From Bradyrhizobium diazoefficiens (lineage in GTDB: Bacteria; Pseudomonadota; Alphaproteobacteria; Rhizobiales; Xanthobacteraceae), in the NCBI RefSeq assembly GCF_018131185.1, contig NZ_JAFCJE010000003.1, forward strand, positions 248,001 through 312,000: a stretch of DNA of 64,000 bases. Reading direction: 5' to 3'. Below are positions 1-7,991 of this stretch, in pieces (position 1 is the stretch's first letter; every line of letters starts with the position of its first letter). The notes below the pieces were generated by a model. It had not been told where the DNA came from. It ran no database searches and saw only the letters and a program-made list of their open reading frames with translations. A program made the translations under genes and the position numbers.

Positions 1-236
1 GGGCCCGGCAGATAATTCGCATCGGGCGAGCGGAGGAAGCCGAAGCCGTCGGAGAGCACTTCGACGACGCCCTGGCCGACAATGTCGGTCTCGGCGAGAG
101 CGAGCTGCTTGAGGATGGCAAACAGCAGCTCCTGCTTGCGCATGGTGCTGGCGTTCTCGACCCCATTCTCCTCCGCAAACGAGACGAGCTCGGCCGGGGT
201 TTTGGACTTGAGGTCTTCGAGTTTAATTTCCCGCAT
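1..236 (-). CDS. rho: Transcription termination factor Rho, N-terminal part (gene runs off the window)
   Basis: Rho is the hexameric RNA-dependent ATPase that terminates untranslated transcripts. Only the first 78 codons lie in the window. They read [18 protein letters not shown], the typical Rho N-terminal helical domain, followed by the start of the RNA-binding cold-shock-like domain (FGFLRSP). The ATG at 234-236 is the start because it gives the canonical Rho N-terminus and nothing homologous precedes it. The gene points away from the candidate origin, as hemJ does. The assignment is firm although the ATPase motifs are outside the window. Confidence 0.95.
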   Translation of the reverse strand, partial: MREIKLEDLKSKTPAELVSFAEENGVENASTMRKQELLFAILKQLALAETDIVGQGVVEVLSDGFGFLRSPDANYLPG

Positions 237-421
237 TGGGGTGGTCCTGTGGGGTAACCTTGGGAGGGGGTGCGAGGAGGCTCTGAAATGCGGACGTGAG
301 AAGGTAAGGTCCGCAGGTCTGGCAAGGTTAAGTGCCGGTGAGGCTTCAAACCTGATGCGGTGTCCGGCCTCTGGAAAGCTCAGACACAACCACATCCGCC
401 TGCGTTGGGTGGGATATCGCC

Positions 422-450
422 AATATAGAAAATCGCTTCCTGCTCCGCAA
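422..450 (-). promoter_or_regulatory. Candidate sigma-70 promoter of rho
   Basis: On the minus strand TTGCGG (445-450) lies 17 bp from TATATT (422-427), a good housekeeping-promoter match. Initiation near 415 would give rho a leader of roughly 180 nt. Long leaders are common for rho, which is autoregulated by premature termination in bacteria studied. The rest of 237-484 shows no gene. Confidence 0.45.
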
Positions 451-484
451 GCCGAAGCGCTGAGCTAATCGTCAGGCGCCTTGC

Positions 485-919
485 CTAGAACGGCTTCACG
501 ATCACCATGATGACGATCAAAATCATCAGGACGGTCGGCACCTCATTGATAATGCGATAGAATTTTTGAGACCGCGGGCGCCGGTCGGCGGCGAAATCCT
601 TCAGCCAGCGGGAAAAAAAGCCGTGGACCGCCGACATCGCCAGGACCAGTGCAAGTTTTACGTGCAGCCAGCCGAACGAGAACCAGTGACCGGACCAGGC
701 GAGATAGAGCCCGGCAAGCCAGGTGACCATCATGGCCGGGTTGATGATCGCCTTGAGTAGCCGGCGCTCCATCACCTTGAACGTTTCCGACTGCTTCGAG
801 CCGATCTCGGCCTCGGAATGATAGACGAACAGCCGCGGCAGATAGAGCATGCCGGCCATCCAGGCGATGACCGCGATCACATGCAGCGCCTTGATCCAGA
901 GATAGACGTCTTCGAACAT
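485..919 (-). CDS. hemJ: HemJ-type protoporphyrinogen IX oxidase
   Basis: This 144-residue membrane protein matches the HemJ family (TIGR00701), which oxidises protoporphyrinogen IX to protoporphyrin IX in bacteria that lack HemY or HemG. About four hydrophobic segments are visible. The conserved N-terminal block has His13 and then WMAGMLYLPRLFVYH at 20-34. The length is normal for the family. The gene lies next to rho, as in many alphaproteobacteria, but hemE, which often sits beside hemJ near the origin, is not found in the window. The ATG at 919 is at the edge of the candidate oriC interval. Confidence 0.88.
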   Translation of the reverse strand: MFEDVYLWIKALHVIAVIAWMAGMLYLPRLFVYHSEAEIGSKQSETFKVMERRLLKAIINPAMMVTWLAGLYLAWSGHWFSFGWLHVKLALVLAMSAVHGFFSRWLKDFAADRRPRSQKFYRIINEVPTVLMILIVIMVIVKPF

Positions 920-1377
920 TTTCGCGGCCCGGGTTTCTGCCCAGCGAAAGGAACTGGGGATAGTAAGAACTCGTTAAGGTCTCACCGTGCACACATATCC
1001 GTCCGAAGCGCCTTCCTCAAATCTAGAATCTTAGATTCTTAAGGTTTGAGTCTATGTGACCGTGGATTGGACTCATGCAATTCCGTCCGCGGGTTCACGC
1101 GCGCTTGTTCACATCCATCAACATATCCCGGATCGCTCCTGGCGCTCTTCGATAAGTCCGTTAGCTTCAAAGGCTTGCGCCTTTCTGTCGGCAGCTTATC
1201 AAGGGGGTTGTCCGCGCAATCCCGTTTCCGTGCCGACAGGCCGGCGAACTTGTTCAGACGGGCAGCGGTGTGAAGAAAATTGGCACTTGTCCCGACCCTG
1301 GTGTCGCACATCCCTTTCCGAGGGGTTAAGCTCCACAGAAATCCACAAACCACACCGCCTTCATACAAAGAGTTTTT
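920..1377. other. Candidate chromosomal replication origin (oriC)
   Basis: This 458-bp interval has no convincing gene and separates leftward hemJ-rho from rightward ppsR-maf-coaE-dnaQ. Alphaproteobacterial origins, known from Caulobacter and inferred in rhizobia, lie in this neighbourhood, usually between hemE and the DUF299 or maf side. Visible elements are four GANTC sites at 1026-1074, the DnaA-box-like nonamers TTGTTCACA (1105-1113) and TTCTTCACA (minus strand, 1269-1277), and a weaker AAATCCACA near 1338. None is a perfect TTATCCACA. The call is inferred from gene order plus motifs; the 3' part must also hold the ppsR promoter. Confidence 0.6.
1021..1074. promoter_or_regulatory. Cluster of four GANTC (CcrM) sites in nested palindromes
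   Basis: GAATC (1026-1030), GATTC (1034-1038), GAGTC (1048-1052) and GACTC (1070-1074) fall within 49 bp, where about 0.2 would be expected by chance. Two overlapping inverted repeats share this stretch: AATCTA/TAGATT and AGAATC/GATTCT. CcrM methylates GANTC and couples gene expression to replication in alphaproteobacteria, and the Caulobacter origin also carries such sites. A role in origin control is inferred. Confidence 0.6.
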
Positions 1378-2217
1378 GTGCCAACCTCGAACAATTATTT
1401 CCATCTGCACCTCGTCTCCGACTCCACCGGTGAGACGCTGATCACGGTGGCGCGCGCGGTCGCGGCCCAGTACGCCAACGTGACGCCGGTCGAGCATGTC
1501 TATCCGCTGGTGCGCAGCCAGAAGCAGCTCGATCGGGTGCTCGACGAGATCGAGGAAGCGCCGGGGATCGTGCTGTTCACGCTGCTCGAGAAGGATCTGG
1601 TCTCCAGGCTCGAGGACAAGTGCAAGGGGATCAACGTTCCGAGCCTGTCGATCATCGGCCCGGTGATGCAGCTGTTCGAAGCCTATCTCGGGGCTGCGAC
1701 CACAGGCCGCGTCGGCGCTCAGCACGTTCTCAACGCGGAATATTTCAAGCGTATCGACGCGCTGAACTACACGATGATCCACGACGACGGCCAGCACGTC
1801 GAAGGCCTCGACGATGCCGACGTCGTCCTGGTCGGCGTGTCCCGCACCTCGAAGACGCCGACGTCGATCTATCTCGCCAATCGCGGCATCCGCACCGCCA
1901 ACGTGCCGCTGGTTCCCGGCATTCCGGTGCCTTCGCAATTGGAGACGCTGACCCGGCCGCTGGTGGTCAGCCTGCATGCGACACCGGAACGCCTGATCCA
2001 GATCCGCCAGAACCGCCTGCTCTCCATGGGCTCCGACTCCGGCAACGACACCTATACCGACAGGCAGTCGGTCACCGAGGAGGTGGCTTTCGCGCGCAAG
2101 CTCAGCGCCAAGCATGATTGGCCGCTGCTCGACGTCACGCGTCGCTCGATCGAGGAAACAGCGGCGGCGATCATGAAGCTCTACAGTGATCGCCAGCGCA
2201 ACCGGCCTTCCGGATAG
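1378..2217 (+). CDS. ppsR: PPDK/PEP synthetase regulatory protein (DUF299 kinase-phosphorylase)
   Basis: This 279-residue protein belongs to the DUF299/PSRP family. These bifunctional enzymes inactivate pyruvate phosphate dikinase or PEP synthetase by ADP-dependent phosphorylation and reactivate it by Pi-dependent dephosphorylation. The conserved N-terminal block [11 protein letters not shown] is at 10-20 and the P-loop-like GVSRTSKT at 153-160. The length is typical. The GTG at 1378 is chosen because translation from it begins directly before the conserved N-terminus. Which dikinase it controls cannot be read here. It is the first gene right of the candidate oriC, with maf 8 bp downstream. 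Confidence 0.9.
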   Translation: MPTSNNYFHLHLVSDSTGETLITVARAVAAQYANVTPVEHVYPLVRSQKQLDRVLDEIEEAPGIVLFTLLEKDLVSRLEDKCKGINVPSLSIIGPVMQLFEAYLGAATTGRVGAQHVLNAEYFKRIDALNYTMIHDDGQHVEGLDDADVVLVGVSRTSKTPTSIYLANRGIRTANVPLVPGIPVPSQLETLTRPLVVSLHATPERLIQIRQNRLLSMGSDSGNDTYTDRQSVTEEVAFARKLSAKHDWPLLDVTRRSIEETAAAIMKLYSDRQRNRPSG

Positions 2218-2225
2218 TCTTCGCG

Positions 2226-2834
2226 ATGGGTCTGTGGCTCGGCAAATCTCCGTTGATCCTGGCCTCGCAGAGCAGCGCGCGAAAAATGCTGCTCGCCAAT
2301 GCCGGGCTGGAGTTCAAGGCCATCACCGCTGATATCGATGAACGCGGTGTTCAAGCCGCTTCAGCGCTGTCGAGTCCGCGAGAGATCGCTCTGCTGCTGG
2401 CGCGCGAAAAGGCCAAGGCGGTCTGCGCCGATCATCCCGGGAGCTACGTGATCGGTGCCGATCAGACCTTGGCTCTTGGCGACCGTCTCTTCAACAAGCC
2501 CGCGGGCCGTCCGCAGGCCTTGGCGCAATTGCGCGATCTCGCCGGCAACAGCCACGAGCTGAATTCCGCGGTGGCCGTGGCGCATGACGGCAAGATCGTG
2601 TTCGAAGACGTCTCGATCGCCCGCATGACCATGCGCGAGATGACCGAGGACGAGCTTGCAGCCTATCTGGATGCCGCCGGCGACGTCGTCATGACCAGCG
2701 TCGGCGCCTATCAGCTTGAAGGGCTGGGCATCCATCTGTTCGAGCGCATCGAAGGCGACCATTTCACCATTCTCGGCCTGCCTTTGCTGCGGCTGCTTGC
2801 GTTCCTGCGTAGCGAGCGGCTAGTTGCGGTGTAA
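2226..2834 (+). CDS. maf: Maf-like nucleoside triphosphate pyrophosphatase
   Basis: Maf proteins hydrolyse non-canonical or methylated nucleoside triphosphates to monophosphates; the name comes from septum inhibition when overproduced. The 202-residue product shows the signature LASQSSARK at 12-20, the DIDER motif and the catalytic IGADQT at 76-81. It starts 8 bp after ppsR and precedes coaE by 23 bp, so the three are probably co-transcribed. The family placement is secure; the preferred nucleotide (dTTP/UTP or modified bases) cannot be decided by reading. Confidence 0.9.
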   Translation: MGLWLGKSPLILASQSSARKMLLANAGLEFKAITADIDERGVQAASALSSPREIALLLAREKAKAVCADHPGSYVIGADQTLALGDRLFNKPAGRPQALAQLRDLAGNSHELNSAVAVAHDGKIVFEDVSIARMTMREMTEDELAAYLDAAGDVVMTSVGAYQLEGLGIHLFERIEGDHFTILGLPLLRLLAFLRSERLVAV

Positions 2835-2857
2835 ATGACGGATATGGCTGTAGGCTG

Positions 2858-3457
2858 ATGCGCATCCTGGGACTGACCGGCTCGATCGGGATGGGAAAAT
2901 CCACCACCGCGAAACTGTTCGCGGAGGCCGGTGTGCCCGTCTACGATGCCGACGCCGCCGTGCATCAGCTCTATGAGGGTGAAGCCGCCCCCGCGATCGA
3001 GGCCGCCTTTCCCGGTACCACCGTGAACGGCAAGGTCGACCGGCCCAAACTGTCGGCGCGCGTGGTGCACGATCCCGCCGCCATCAAGCAGCTCGAGCAG
3101 ATCGTTCATCCTATGCTCGGCGCCTCCCGGCAAAAGTTCTTCGCCGAGGCGGAAGCGGCCAAGGCGCCGGTCGTGGTTCTCGATATCCCGTTGCTGTTCG
3201 AGACCGGCGGCGAGAAGCGGGTCGATGCCGTGGTCGTGGTCTCGACCTCGCCGGAACTCCAGCGTGAGCGGGTGCTGGCGCGCGGCACCATGGACGAAGC
3301 GAAGCTCGACGCGATCATCGCCAAGCAGACGCCGGACGCCGAGAAGCGCAAGCGCGCCGATTTCGTGGTGGATACGTCGCACGGACTCGAGCCTGTGCGC
3401 GCGCAAATCGCGCACATCCTGGCCGAGGTCGTTAAGATGCCGCAGCGGCGAGCCTGA
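2858..3457 (+). CDS. coaE: Dephospho-CoA kinase
   Basis: CoaE catalyses the last step of coenzyme A synthesis, phosphorylation of the 3'-hydroxyl of dephospho-CoA. The 199-residue protein starts with [16 protein letters not shown], and the P-loop GSIGMGKS is at 8-15. The substrate-side VYDAD motif and the DIPLLFE motif of the lid follow. Length is standard. It lies between maf and dnaQ in the conserved origin-proximal order. Confidence 0.95.
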   Translation: MRILGLTGSIGMGKSTTAKLFAEAGVPVYDADAAVHQLYEGEAAPAIEAAFPGTTVNGKVDRPKLSARVVHDPAAIKQLEQIVHPMLGASRQKFFAEAEAAKAPVVVLDIPLLFETGGEKRVDAVVVVSTSPELQRERVLARGTMDEAKLDAIIAKQTPDAEKRKRADFVVDTSHGLEPVRAQIAHILAEVVKMPQRRA

Positions 3458-3498
3458 TTCGTCGTCCCACGCGGCTCTCACGACTCTGACATCAAGAC

Positions 3499-4215
3499 AT
3501 GCGCGAAATCGTTCTGGACACCGAAACTACCGGCCTCGATCCGCTTCGCGGCGATCGCCTGGTCGAAATCGGCTGCGTCGAGATGCTCAACCGCATGCCG
3601 ACGGGGCAGACGTATCACGTCTATATCAACCCCGAGAGAGACATGCCGGCGGAAGCGTTCGCAGTGCATGGACTGTCGGCCGAATTCCTGGCGACGAAGC
3701 CGCTGTTCCATGAGGTCGTCGACGCGTTCCTGGAATTCATCGGCGATGCGCCGCTGGTGATCCACAACGCCTCGTTCGACATCGGCTTCATCAATGCCGA
3801 GCTCGATCGCATCAAGCGTGCGGCGATTCCGCGCGAACGGCTGGTCGATACGCTGCTGCTGGCACGTCGCAAGCATCCCGGCGTGTCCAACCGGCTCGAC
3901 GATCTCTGTTCGCGCTACGCGATCGACAATTCACGCCGTACGAAGCACGGCGCGCTGCTGGACGCCGAGCTTCTGGCCGAGGTCTATGTCGATCTGGTCG
4001 GGGCGCGGCAGTCGCAGCTGCTCCTGGCGTCGGACGCTCAGGAGATTCGCGTCAATGCGGCTGGCGATGCGCCGCGGCGGCAGCGCTTGGTGCCGCTGGC
4101 GCCGCGAACTTCGGACGCCGAGCGCGAGGCCCACCGGGCCTTCATTGCGACGCTCGGCGACAACGCGATCTGGAACGAGTATCTCGCCGCTCCAGCTGTC
4201 CCTCCAGCTGGCTAG
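3499..4215 (+). CDS. dnaQ: DNA polymerase III epsilon subunit (proofreading exonuclease)
   Basis: DnaQ is the 3'-5' exonuclease subunit of the replicative polymerase core. The 238-residue protein has the DEDDh motifs: Exo I DTETTG with Asp7 and Glu9, Exo II HNASFD at 89-94, and Exo III HGALLDA with His150 and Asp155. The variable C-terminal tail that binds the polymerase alpha subunit follows. The gene is the last of the rightward origin-proximal set and converges with secB, the two stop codons being 7 bp apart. Confidence 0.95.
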   Translation: MREIVLDTETTGLDPLRGDRLVEIGCVEMLNRMPTGQTYHVYINPERDMPAEAFAVHGLSAEFLATKPLFHEVVDAFLEFIGDAPLVIHNASFDIGFINAELDRIKRAAIPRERLVDTLLLARRKHPGVSNRLDDLCSRYAIDNSRRTKHGALLDAELLAEVYVDLVGARQSQLLLASDAQEIRVNAAGDAPRRQRLVPLAPRTSDAEREAHRAFIATLGDNAIWNEYLAAPAVPPAG

Positions 4216-4222
4216 CCTTGAT

Positions 4223-4711
4223 TTAGGCCTGGCCGGTCTGGCCACCCTGAGCGGCCATTTGCCGCTCCATGTTCTGGCGATAGAGGCCGACGAAGTCGAC
4301 CGGATCGAGCATCAGGGGCGGGAACCCGCCGTCGCGCACCGCGGTCGCGATGATTTCGCGGGCGAACGGGAACAGCAGGCGCGGGCACTCGATCATGACC
4401 AGCGGATGCAGATTCTCCTGCGGCACGTTGGCGATGCGGAACACGCCGGCATAGGCGAGCTCGAACGAGAACATGATCTTGCCCGCGGTCTCGGCCTTGC
4501 CCTCGACCGACAAAGTCACCTCGAACTCGTGTTCGCTGAGATTGTTGGCGCTGACATTGATCTGGATGTTGATCTGGGGGGGCTGGCTCTGCTGCTGGAG
4601 CGAGCTCGGCGCGTTCGGGTTTTCGAACGAAAGGTCCTTGGTATATTGCGCCAGCACGTTGAGCTGGGGAGCCTGGGCCGCCTCGGGAGGGGTGCCGTTA
4701 CCGTTGGTCAT
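4223..4711 (-). CDS. secB: Protein-export chaperone SecB
   Basis: SecB is the cytosolic tetrameric chaperone that keeps precursor proteins unfolded and delivers them to SecA. The 162-residue product has a Pro/Asn-rich N-terminus, the conserved core around [13 protein letters not shown], and the [13 protein letters not shown] and [12 protein letters not shown] motifs. A good Shine-Dalgarno (AGGAGAGA) precedes the ATG at 4711. Upstream a CCTATGTTAG block resembles the -10 of RpoH promoters, but the nearest CTTG is only 14 bp away, so I do not call a promoter. Confidence 0.95.
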   Translation of the reverse strand: MTNGNGTPPEAAQAPQLNVLAQYTKDLSFENPNAPSSLQQQSQPPQINIQINVSANNLSEHEFEVTLSVEGKAETAGKIMFSFELAYAGVFRIANVPQENLHPLVMIECPRLLFPFAREIIATAVRDGGFPPLMLDPVDFVGLYRQNMERQMAAQGGQTGQA

Positions 4712-5120
4712 GAGAGTCTCTCCTTACCCGATTTGGGCTGAATTTCGCGGCGGTTGGCTAACATAGGGCCGCCTCGTTCCACAAGGACGAACGGTCCCGG
4801 AGGAGGAATTCGGGCCGCGCCCGCAACAGCGACGTTTACCCCGACTTTTCCGCAAAATCGCGCCTTAAACGATTGAAGATGCGCGATTTCCGGGCAGGAT
4901 CGGGTTTCCCCTTAAGCATAAAACGCGCTACACTCGGCGCTGTGCCAAAAGGCGCCATTGGCCCGGCAAGATTTCGTGCCTACATCCCACGGACCTGACA
5001 CGCGGATCCAAGAAGGCGATGTAGACTTGCCGTTCCCGTATGGAACGGTCTACTGGCCGGATTGATTTTCCCGGCGACGACCCCAGAGCGAAGACCCAAA
5101 GACCAGAAAGCGAATACGAC
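4712..5120. other. Intergenic region between divergent secB and the Tim44-like gene
   Basis: These 409 bp must hold the divergent promoters of secB and the Tim44-mltA-smr operon. I see AT-richer patches near 4840-4930 but no convincing promoter pair, small gene or RNA element. In some rhizobia fxsA sits between these genes; no trace of it is visible. Confidence 0.5.
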
Positions 5121-5828
5121 GTGGACATCTATACCATCATCTTCCTGGCGCTGGCGGTCTTCATCTTTCTGCGGCTGCGCAGCGTGCTTGGACAGCGGAC
5201 CGGCAACGAGCGGCCGCCGTTCGATCGAACCGCCGCCCGCAATGCGCTGGGGGGTACCCAGGACAACAACGTCGTGACCATGCCGGGCAAGGTGATCGAC
5301 CAGGCCCCGCTGGCGCCGACGGCCGACCCGACCCCGCCTGCCGATCGCTGGAAGGGCCTCACCGAGCCGGGCACCCCGCTCGCACAGGGTCTCGACGCCA
5401 TCGTCGAGAAGGATTCCACCTTCGACCCGCGCCATTTCATCTCCGGTGCCAAGGGCGCCTACGAGATGATCGTGCTCGCCTTCGCCAATGGCGACCGCCG
5501 CGCGCTGCGCGACCTGTTGTCGTCGGACGTCTATGAGAGCTTCGACGCTGCGATCAAGGAGCGCGAGAAGAACGAGCAGAAGACCGAGACGCGTTTCGTC
5601 TCGATCGACAAGGCCGAGCTCGTCGGCGCCGAGCTGCGCGACCGCACCGCCCAGCTCACGATCCGCTTCGTCTCGCAGATGATCTCCGCCACGCGCGACA
5701 AGACAGGCAACATCGTCGATGGCAGCGCCGATACGGTCGCCGACATCACCGACATCTGGACTTTCGCCCGCGACATCACCTCTCGCGATCCGAACTGGAA
5801 GCTGGTTGGCACCGGAAGCGCGAATTAA
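5121..5828 (+). CDS. Tim44-like domain membrane protein
   Basis: The 235-residue protein has one N-terminal membrane segment (about residues 2-18), a Pro/Ala-rich linker, and a C-terminal Tim44-like domain (about 85-235) related to the matrix-side membrane anchor of the mitochondrial import motor. The alphaproteobacterial homologue TimA is membrane-bound; its role is poorly defined. The GTG at 5121 is chosen because the family begins right at the membrane segment (VDIYTIIFLALAVFIFL); an upstream ATG at 5040 would add an unconserved hydrophilic extension. mltA follows almost immediately. Confidence 0.85.
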   Translation: MDIYTIIFLALAVFIFLRLRSVLGQRTGNERPPFDRTAARNALGGTQDNNVVTMPGKVIDQAPLAPTADPTPPADRWKGLTEPGTPLAQGLDAIVEKDSTFDPRHFISGAKGAYEMIVLAFANGDRRALRDLLSSDVYESFDAAIKEREKNEQKTETRFVSIDKAELVGAELRDRTAQLTIRFVSQMISATRDKTGNIVDGSADTVADITDIWTFARDITSRDPNWKLVGTGSAN

Positions 5829-5835
5829 GGTCATT

Positions 5836-7392
5836 CTGAAGACCAGCGCGACCGCGCTTTGCGCAGGTGTCGTCGCGCTGTCGTCGTTTTCGCTCGGCGC
5901 CGAGGCGGCGCGCCGCCACTATCGCAGCCACCACCATCATCTTCCGCATTTGCCTGCCGCTCCGCCGCGGGCCTTGCCCTATCCGCAGCTCCCGCTGCCG
6001 TTCGAAATATCAGGCGCGCAATATCTGCCGCTGGCCTGGGCCGACATGAAGGGCTGGGGCGATGACAATCATCTCGCCGCCTACAAGACGTTCCGCGCCA
6101 GCTGTCGGACGATCAATGCGCAGACCGGCGCGGCCGAGCCGAAGGCCTTGGCGGGCTCGCTGAATGAGCCGTGCCGGCTCGCCAAATCTCGCGAGCTCAC
6201 CGACGACGCCAAGGCCAAAACCTTCTTCGAGGAGAATTTTGCACCGCTGCGCATCTCCCGTCTCGGCGAGCCCGACGGCTTCGTCACCGGCTATTACGAG
6301 CCGGTGCTGGAGGGATCGCGCACGCAGACCGAGATTTACAACGTTCCGGTCTATCGCCGCCCGTCCAACCTGTTCGTGCGCGGCTACAAGCAGGACGCGC
6401 TCAGCCTGCCCAACAAGGGCCCGGTCTATCGCAAGATCGGCCGCCGCAAGCTGGTGCCCTATTACGATCGCGGCGAGATCGAGGACGGCAAGATTGCCGG
6501 CCGCGGGCTGGAGATCGCCTGGCTGAAGGATCCGACGGATCTCCTGTTCGCGCAGATCCAGGGTTCGGCGCGAATCAAGTTCGACGACGGCAGCTCGGTT
6601 CGGCTCAATTACGACGCCTATAACGGCTATCCCTATACGGCCGTCGGTCGCATCCTGATCGAGCGCGGCATCATCCCGAGGGAAGAGATGTCGATGCAGA
6701 AGATCAGGGAATGGATGACGCAAAACCCTGACGGCGCCAAGGAGCTGCGCCGCGCCAATCGCGCCTACATCTTCTTCCGCGAGGTCAATCTCTCCGACAA
6801 GGACGAGGCGGTGGGCGCGCAGGGCATTCCACTGACCGCGGGACGCTCGATCGCGGTCGACAAGTCCCTGCATGTCTACGGCACGCCCTTCTTCATTGAA
6901 GGCGAGCTGCCGATCGAGTCCGAACGGGCCAAGACGCCGTTCCGCCGGTTGATGATCGCGCAGGACACCGGCTCGGCCATCATCGGCCCTGCGCGCGCCG
7001 ATCTCTTTTTCGGCGCTGGCCAGGAGGCCGGCCGCGTCTCCGGCCGGCTGCGCCATCCCATGCAATTCGTGATGCTGGTGCCGAAGAGCCTCGATCCCGC
7101 CAAGCGCGCTGCACGGCTGCCGGTGCCGGATCCGCGGCCGTCGGAGAAGATCGCAAAGCTGTTTCCCCAAACCGATCCCGCCAGAGATTCCAGCAAGGAT
7201 CCGAAGAACGCGGCGGCCGCCGTGAAGCCGGGGGAGACGAACAAGGCCGGCGCGGCCTCGCCTGCCGAGCCACAAGCCAAGGATGCCGCCGTCGCGGTGG
7301 CGAACCCGGTGCCGTTGCCCGAGCCGCGTCCCAACATCAAGCCTGACCGCGAACAGCGCAAGCGCGTGAATCGTCGTTCCGATCAGCAATGA
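5836..7392 (+). CDS. mltA: Membrane-bound lytic murein transglycosylase A, start codon uncertain
   Basis: MltA cleaves peptidoglycan to 1,6-anhydromuropeptides. A signal peptide (ALCAGVVALSSFSLGAEA) is followed by a His-rich stretch, the MltA barrel domain (GYYEPVLEGS) and a C-terminal 3D domain whose DTGSAIIGPARADLFFG contains the catalytic Asp. A Pro/Ala-rich tail follows. There is no ATG, GTG or TTG between the upstream stop and the signal peptide. The placed start is CTG 5836, five bases after AAGG; ATT 5833 is an alternative, and the next ATG in frame (5719) overlaps the Tim44-like gene by 110 bp and would destroy the signal peptide. Unlike the E. coli enzyme, I see no lipobox. Confidence 0.85.
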   Translation: MKTSATALCAGVVALSSFSLGAEAARRHYRSHHHHLPHLPAAPPRALPYPQLPLPFEISGAQYLPLAWADMKGWGDDNHLAAYKTFRASCRTINAQTGAAEPKALAGSLNEPCRLAKSRELTDDAKAKTFFEENFAPLRISRLGEPDGFVTGYYEPVLEGSRTQTEIYNVPVYRRPSNLFVRGYKQDALSLPNKGPVYRKIGRRKLVPYYDRGEIEDGKIAGRGLEIAWLKDPTDLLFAQIQGSARIKFDDGSSVRLNYDAYNGYPYTAVGRILIERGIIPREEMSMQKIREWMTQNPDGAKELRRANRAYIFFREVNLSDKDEAVGAQGIPLTAGRSIAVDKSLHVYGTPFFIEGELPIESERAKTPFRRLMIAQDTGSAIIGPARADLFFGAGQEAGRVSGRLRHPMQFVMLVPKSLDPAKRAARLPVPDPRPSEKIAKLFPQTDPARDSSKDPKNAAAAVKPGETNKAGAASPAEPQAKDAAVAVANPVPLPEPRPNIKPDREQRKRVNRRSDQQ

Positions 7393-7991
7393 AGCGATCG
7401 TCCCGTCCGCCCGTGCTGGAGCCTCGCCCCTCGCCGCGTCGCCGCGCGCTGAGCGCGGAGGAGCACGCGCTGTGGGACTCTGTCGCAAAGCAGGTCAAGC
7501 CGCTGAGGAAGCATCGCGCGGCAAAGGGTGTGATCAAGGCGCCGCCGGCGCCCGGCAGCGAACCCTCGCCCGTCGCTCCGGCCGTGAGGCCGGCACCATC
7601 GCTGCGCCCCGTTGCCGCCGCACCGGCGCTGCGCGTCGCAAAGCCGTCCGTTCCGCCTCTGGCGCCGCTCAGCAAGCGCGAGCGGACAAAACTCTCGCGT
7701 GGCCGCAGCGAGATCGAGGCGCGGCTCGATCTGCATGGCATGACCCAGACGCGCGCCCATCGCGCGCTGACCGGATTCCTGCACCGCGCCCATCACGACG
7801 GCCTGACCTTCGTCCTCGTCATCACCGGCAAGGGCCGCAGCGGCGGCGAAAGCGGTGTGCTGCGCCGCCTGGTGCCGGAATGGCTGAGCCTGCCGGAATT
7901 CCGCACCTTCGTCGTCGGCTTCGAGACCGCGCATATCGGCCACGGCGGCGAGGGAGCGTTGTATGTGAGGATCAGGCGGGCGAGGGTTTAG
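7389..7991 (+). CDS. Smr-domain protein
   Basis: The 200-residue protein has a long basic, Pro/Ala-rich N-terminal half and a C-terminal Smr (MutS2-related) domain. Its signature motifs are LDLHGMT at 113-119 and TGKG at 146-149. Smr domains are nucleases acting on branched DNA or RNA. The start overlaps the mltA stop by four bases (ATGA), so translation is probably coupled. The partner process in rhizobia is unknown. The stop overlaps the converging gene at 7988 by four bases. Confidence 0.88.
   Translation: MKRSSRPPVLEPRPSPRRRALSAEEHALWDSVAKQVKPLRKHRAAKGVIKAPPAPGSEPSPVAPAVRPAPSLRPVAAAPALRVAKPSVPPLAPLSKRERTKLSRGRSEIEARLDLHGMTQTRAHRALTGFLHRAHHDGLTFVLVITGKGRSGGESGVLRRLVPEWLSLPEFRTFVVGFETAHIGHGGEGALYVRIRRARV

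Noticed and set aside
82..468. 128-codon plus-strand frame at the left edge
   Set aside because: It opposes the start of rho and the rho leader; the translation is Ser/Arg-rich with no similarity.
1039..2115. 358-codon minus-strand frame over ppsR and the oriC candidate
   Set aside because: It lies antisense to most of ppsR, a clearly conserved protein gene, and its translation is Arg/Gly/His-rich as expected for an antisense frame of GC-rich DNA.
4712..4800. RpoH promoter for secB
   Set aside because: The CCTATGTTAG block fits the -10 but CTTG is 14 rather than 17-18 bp upstream.
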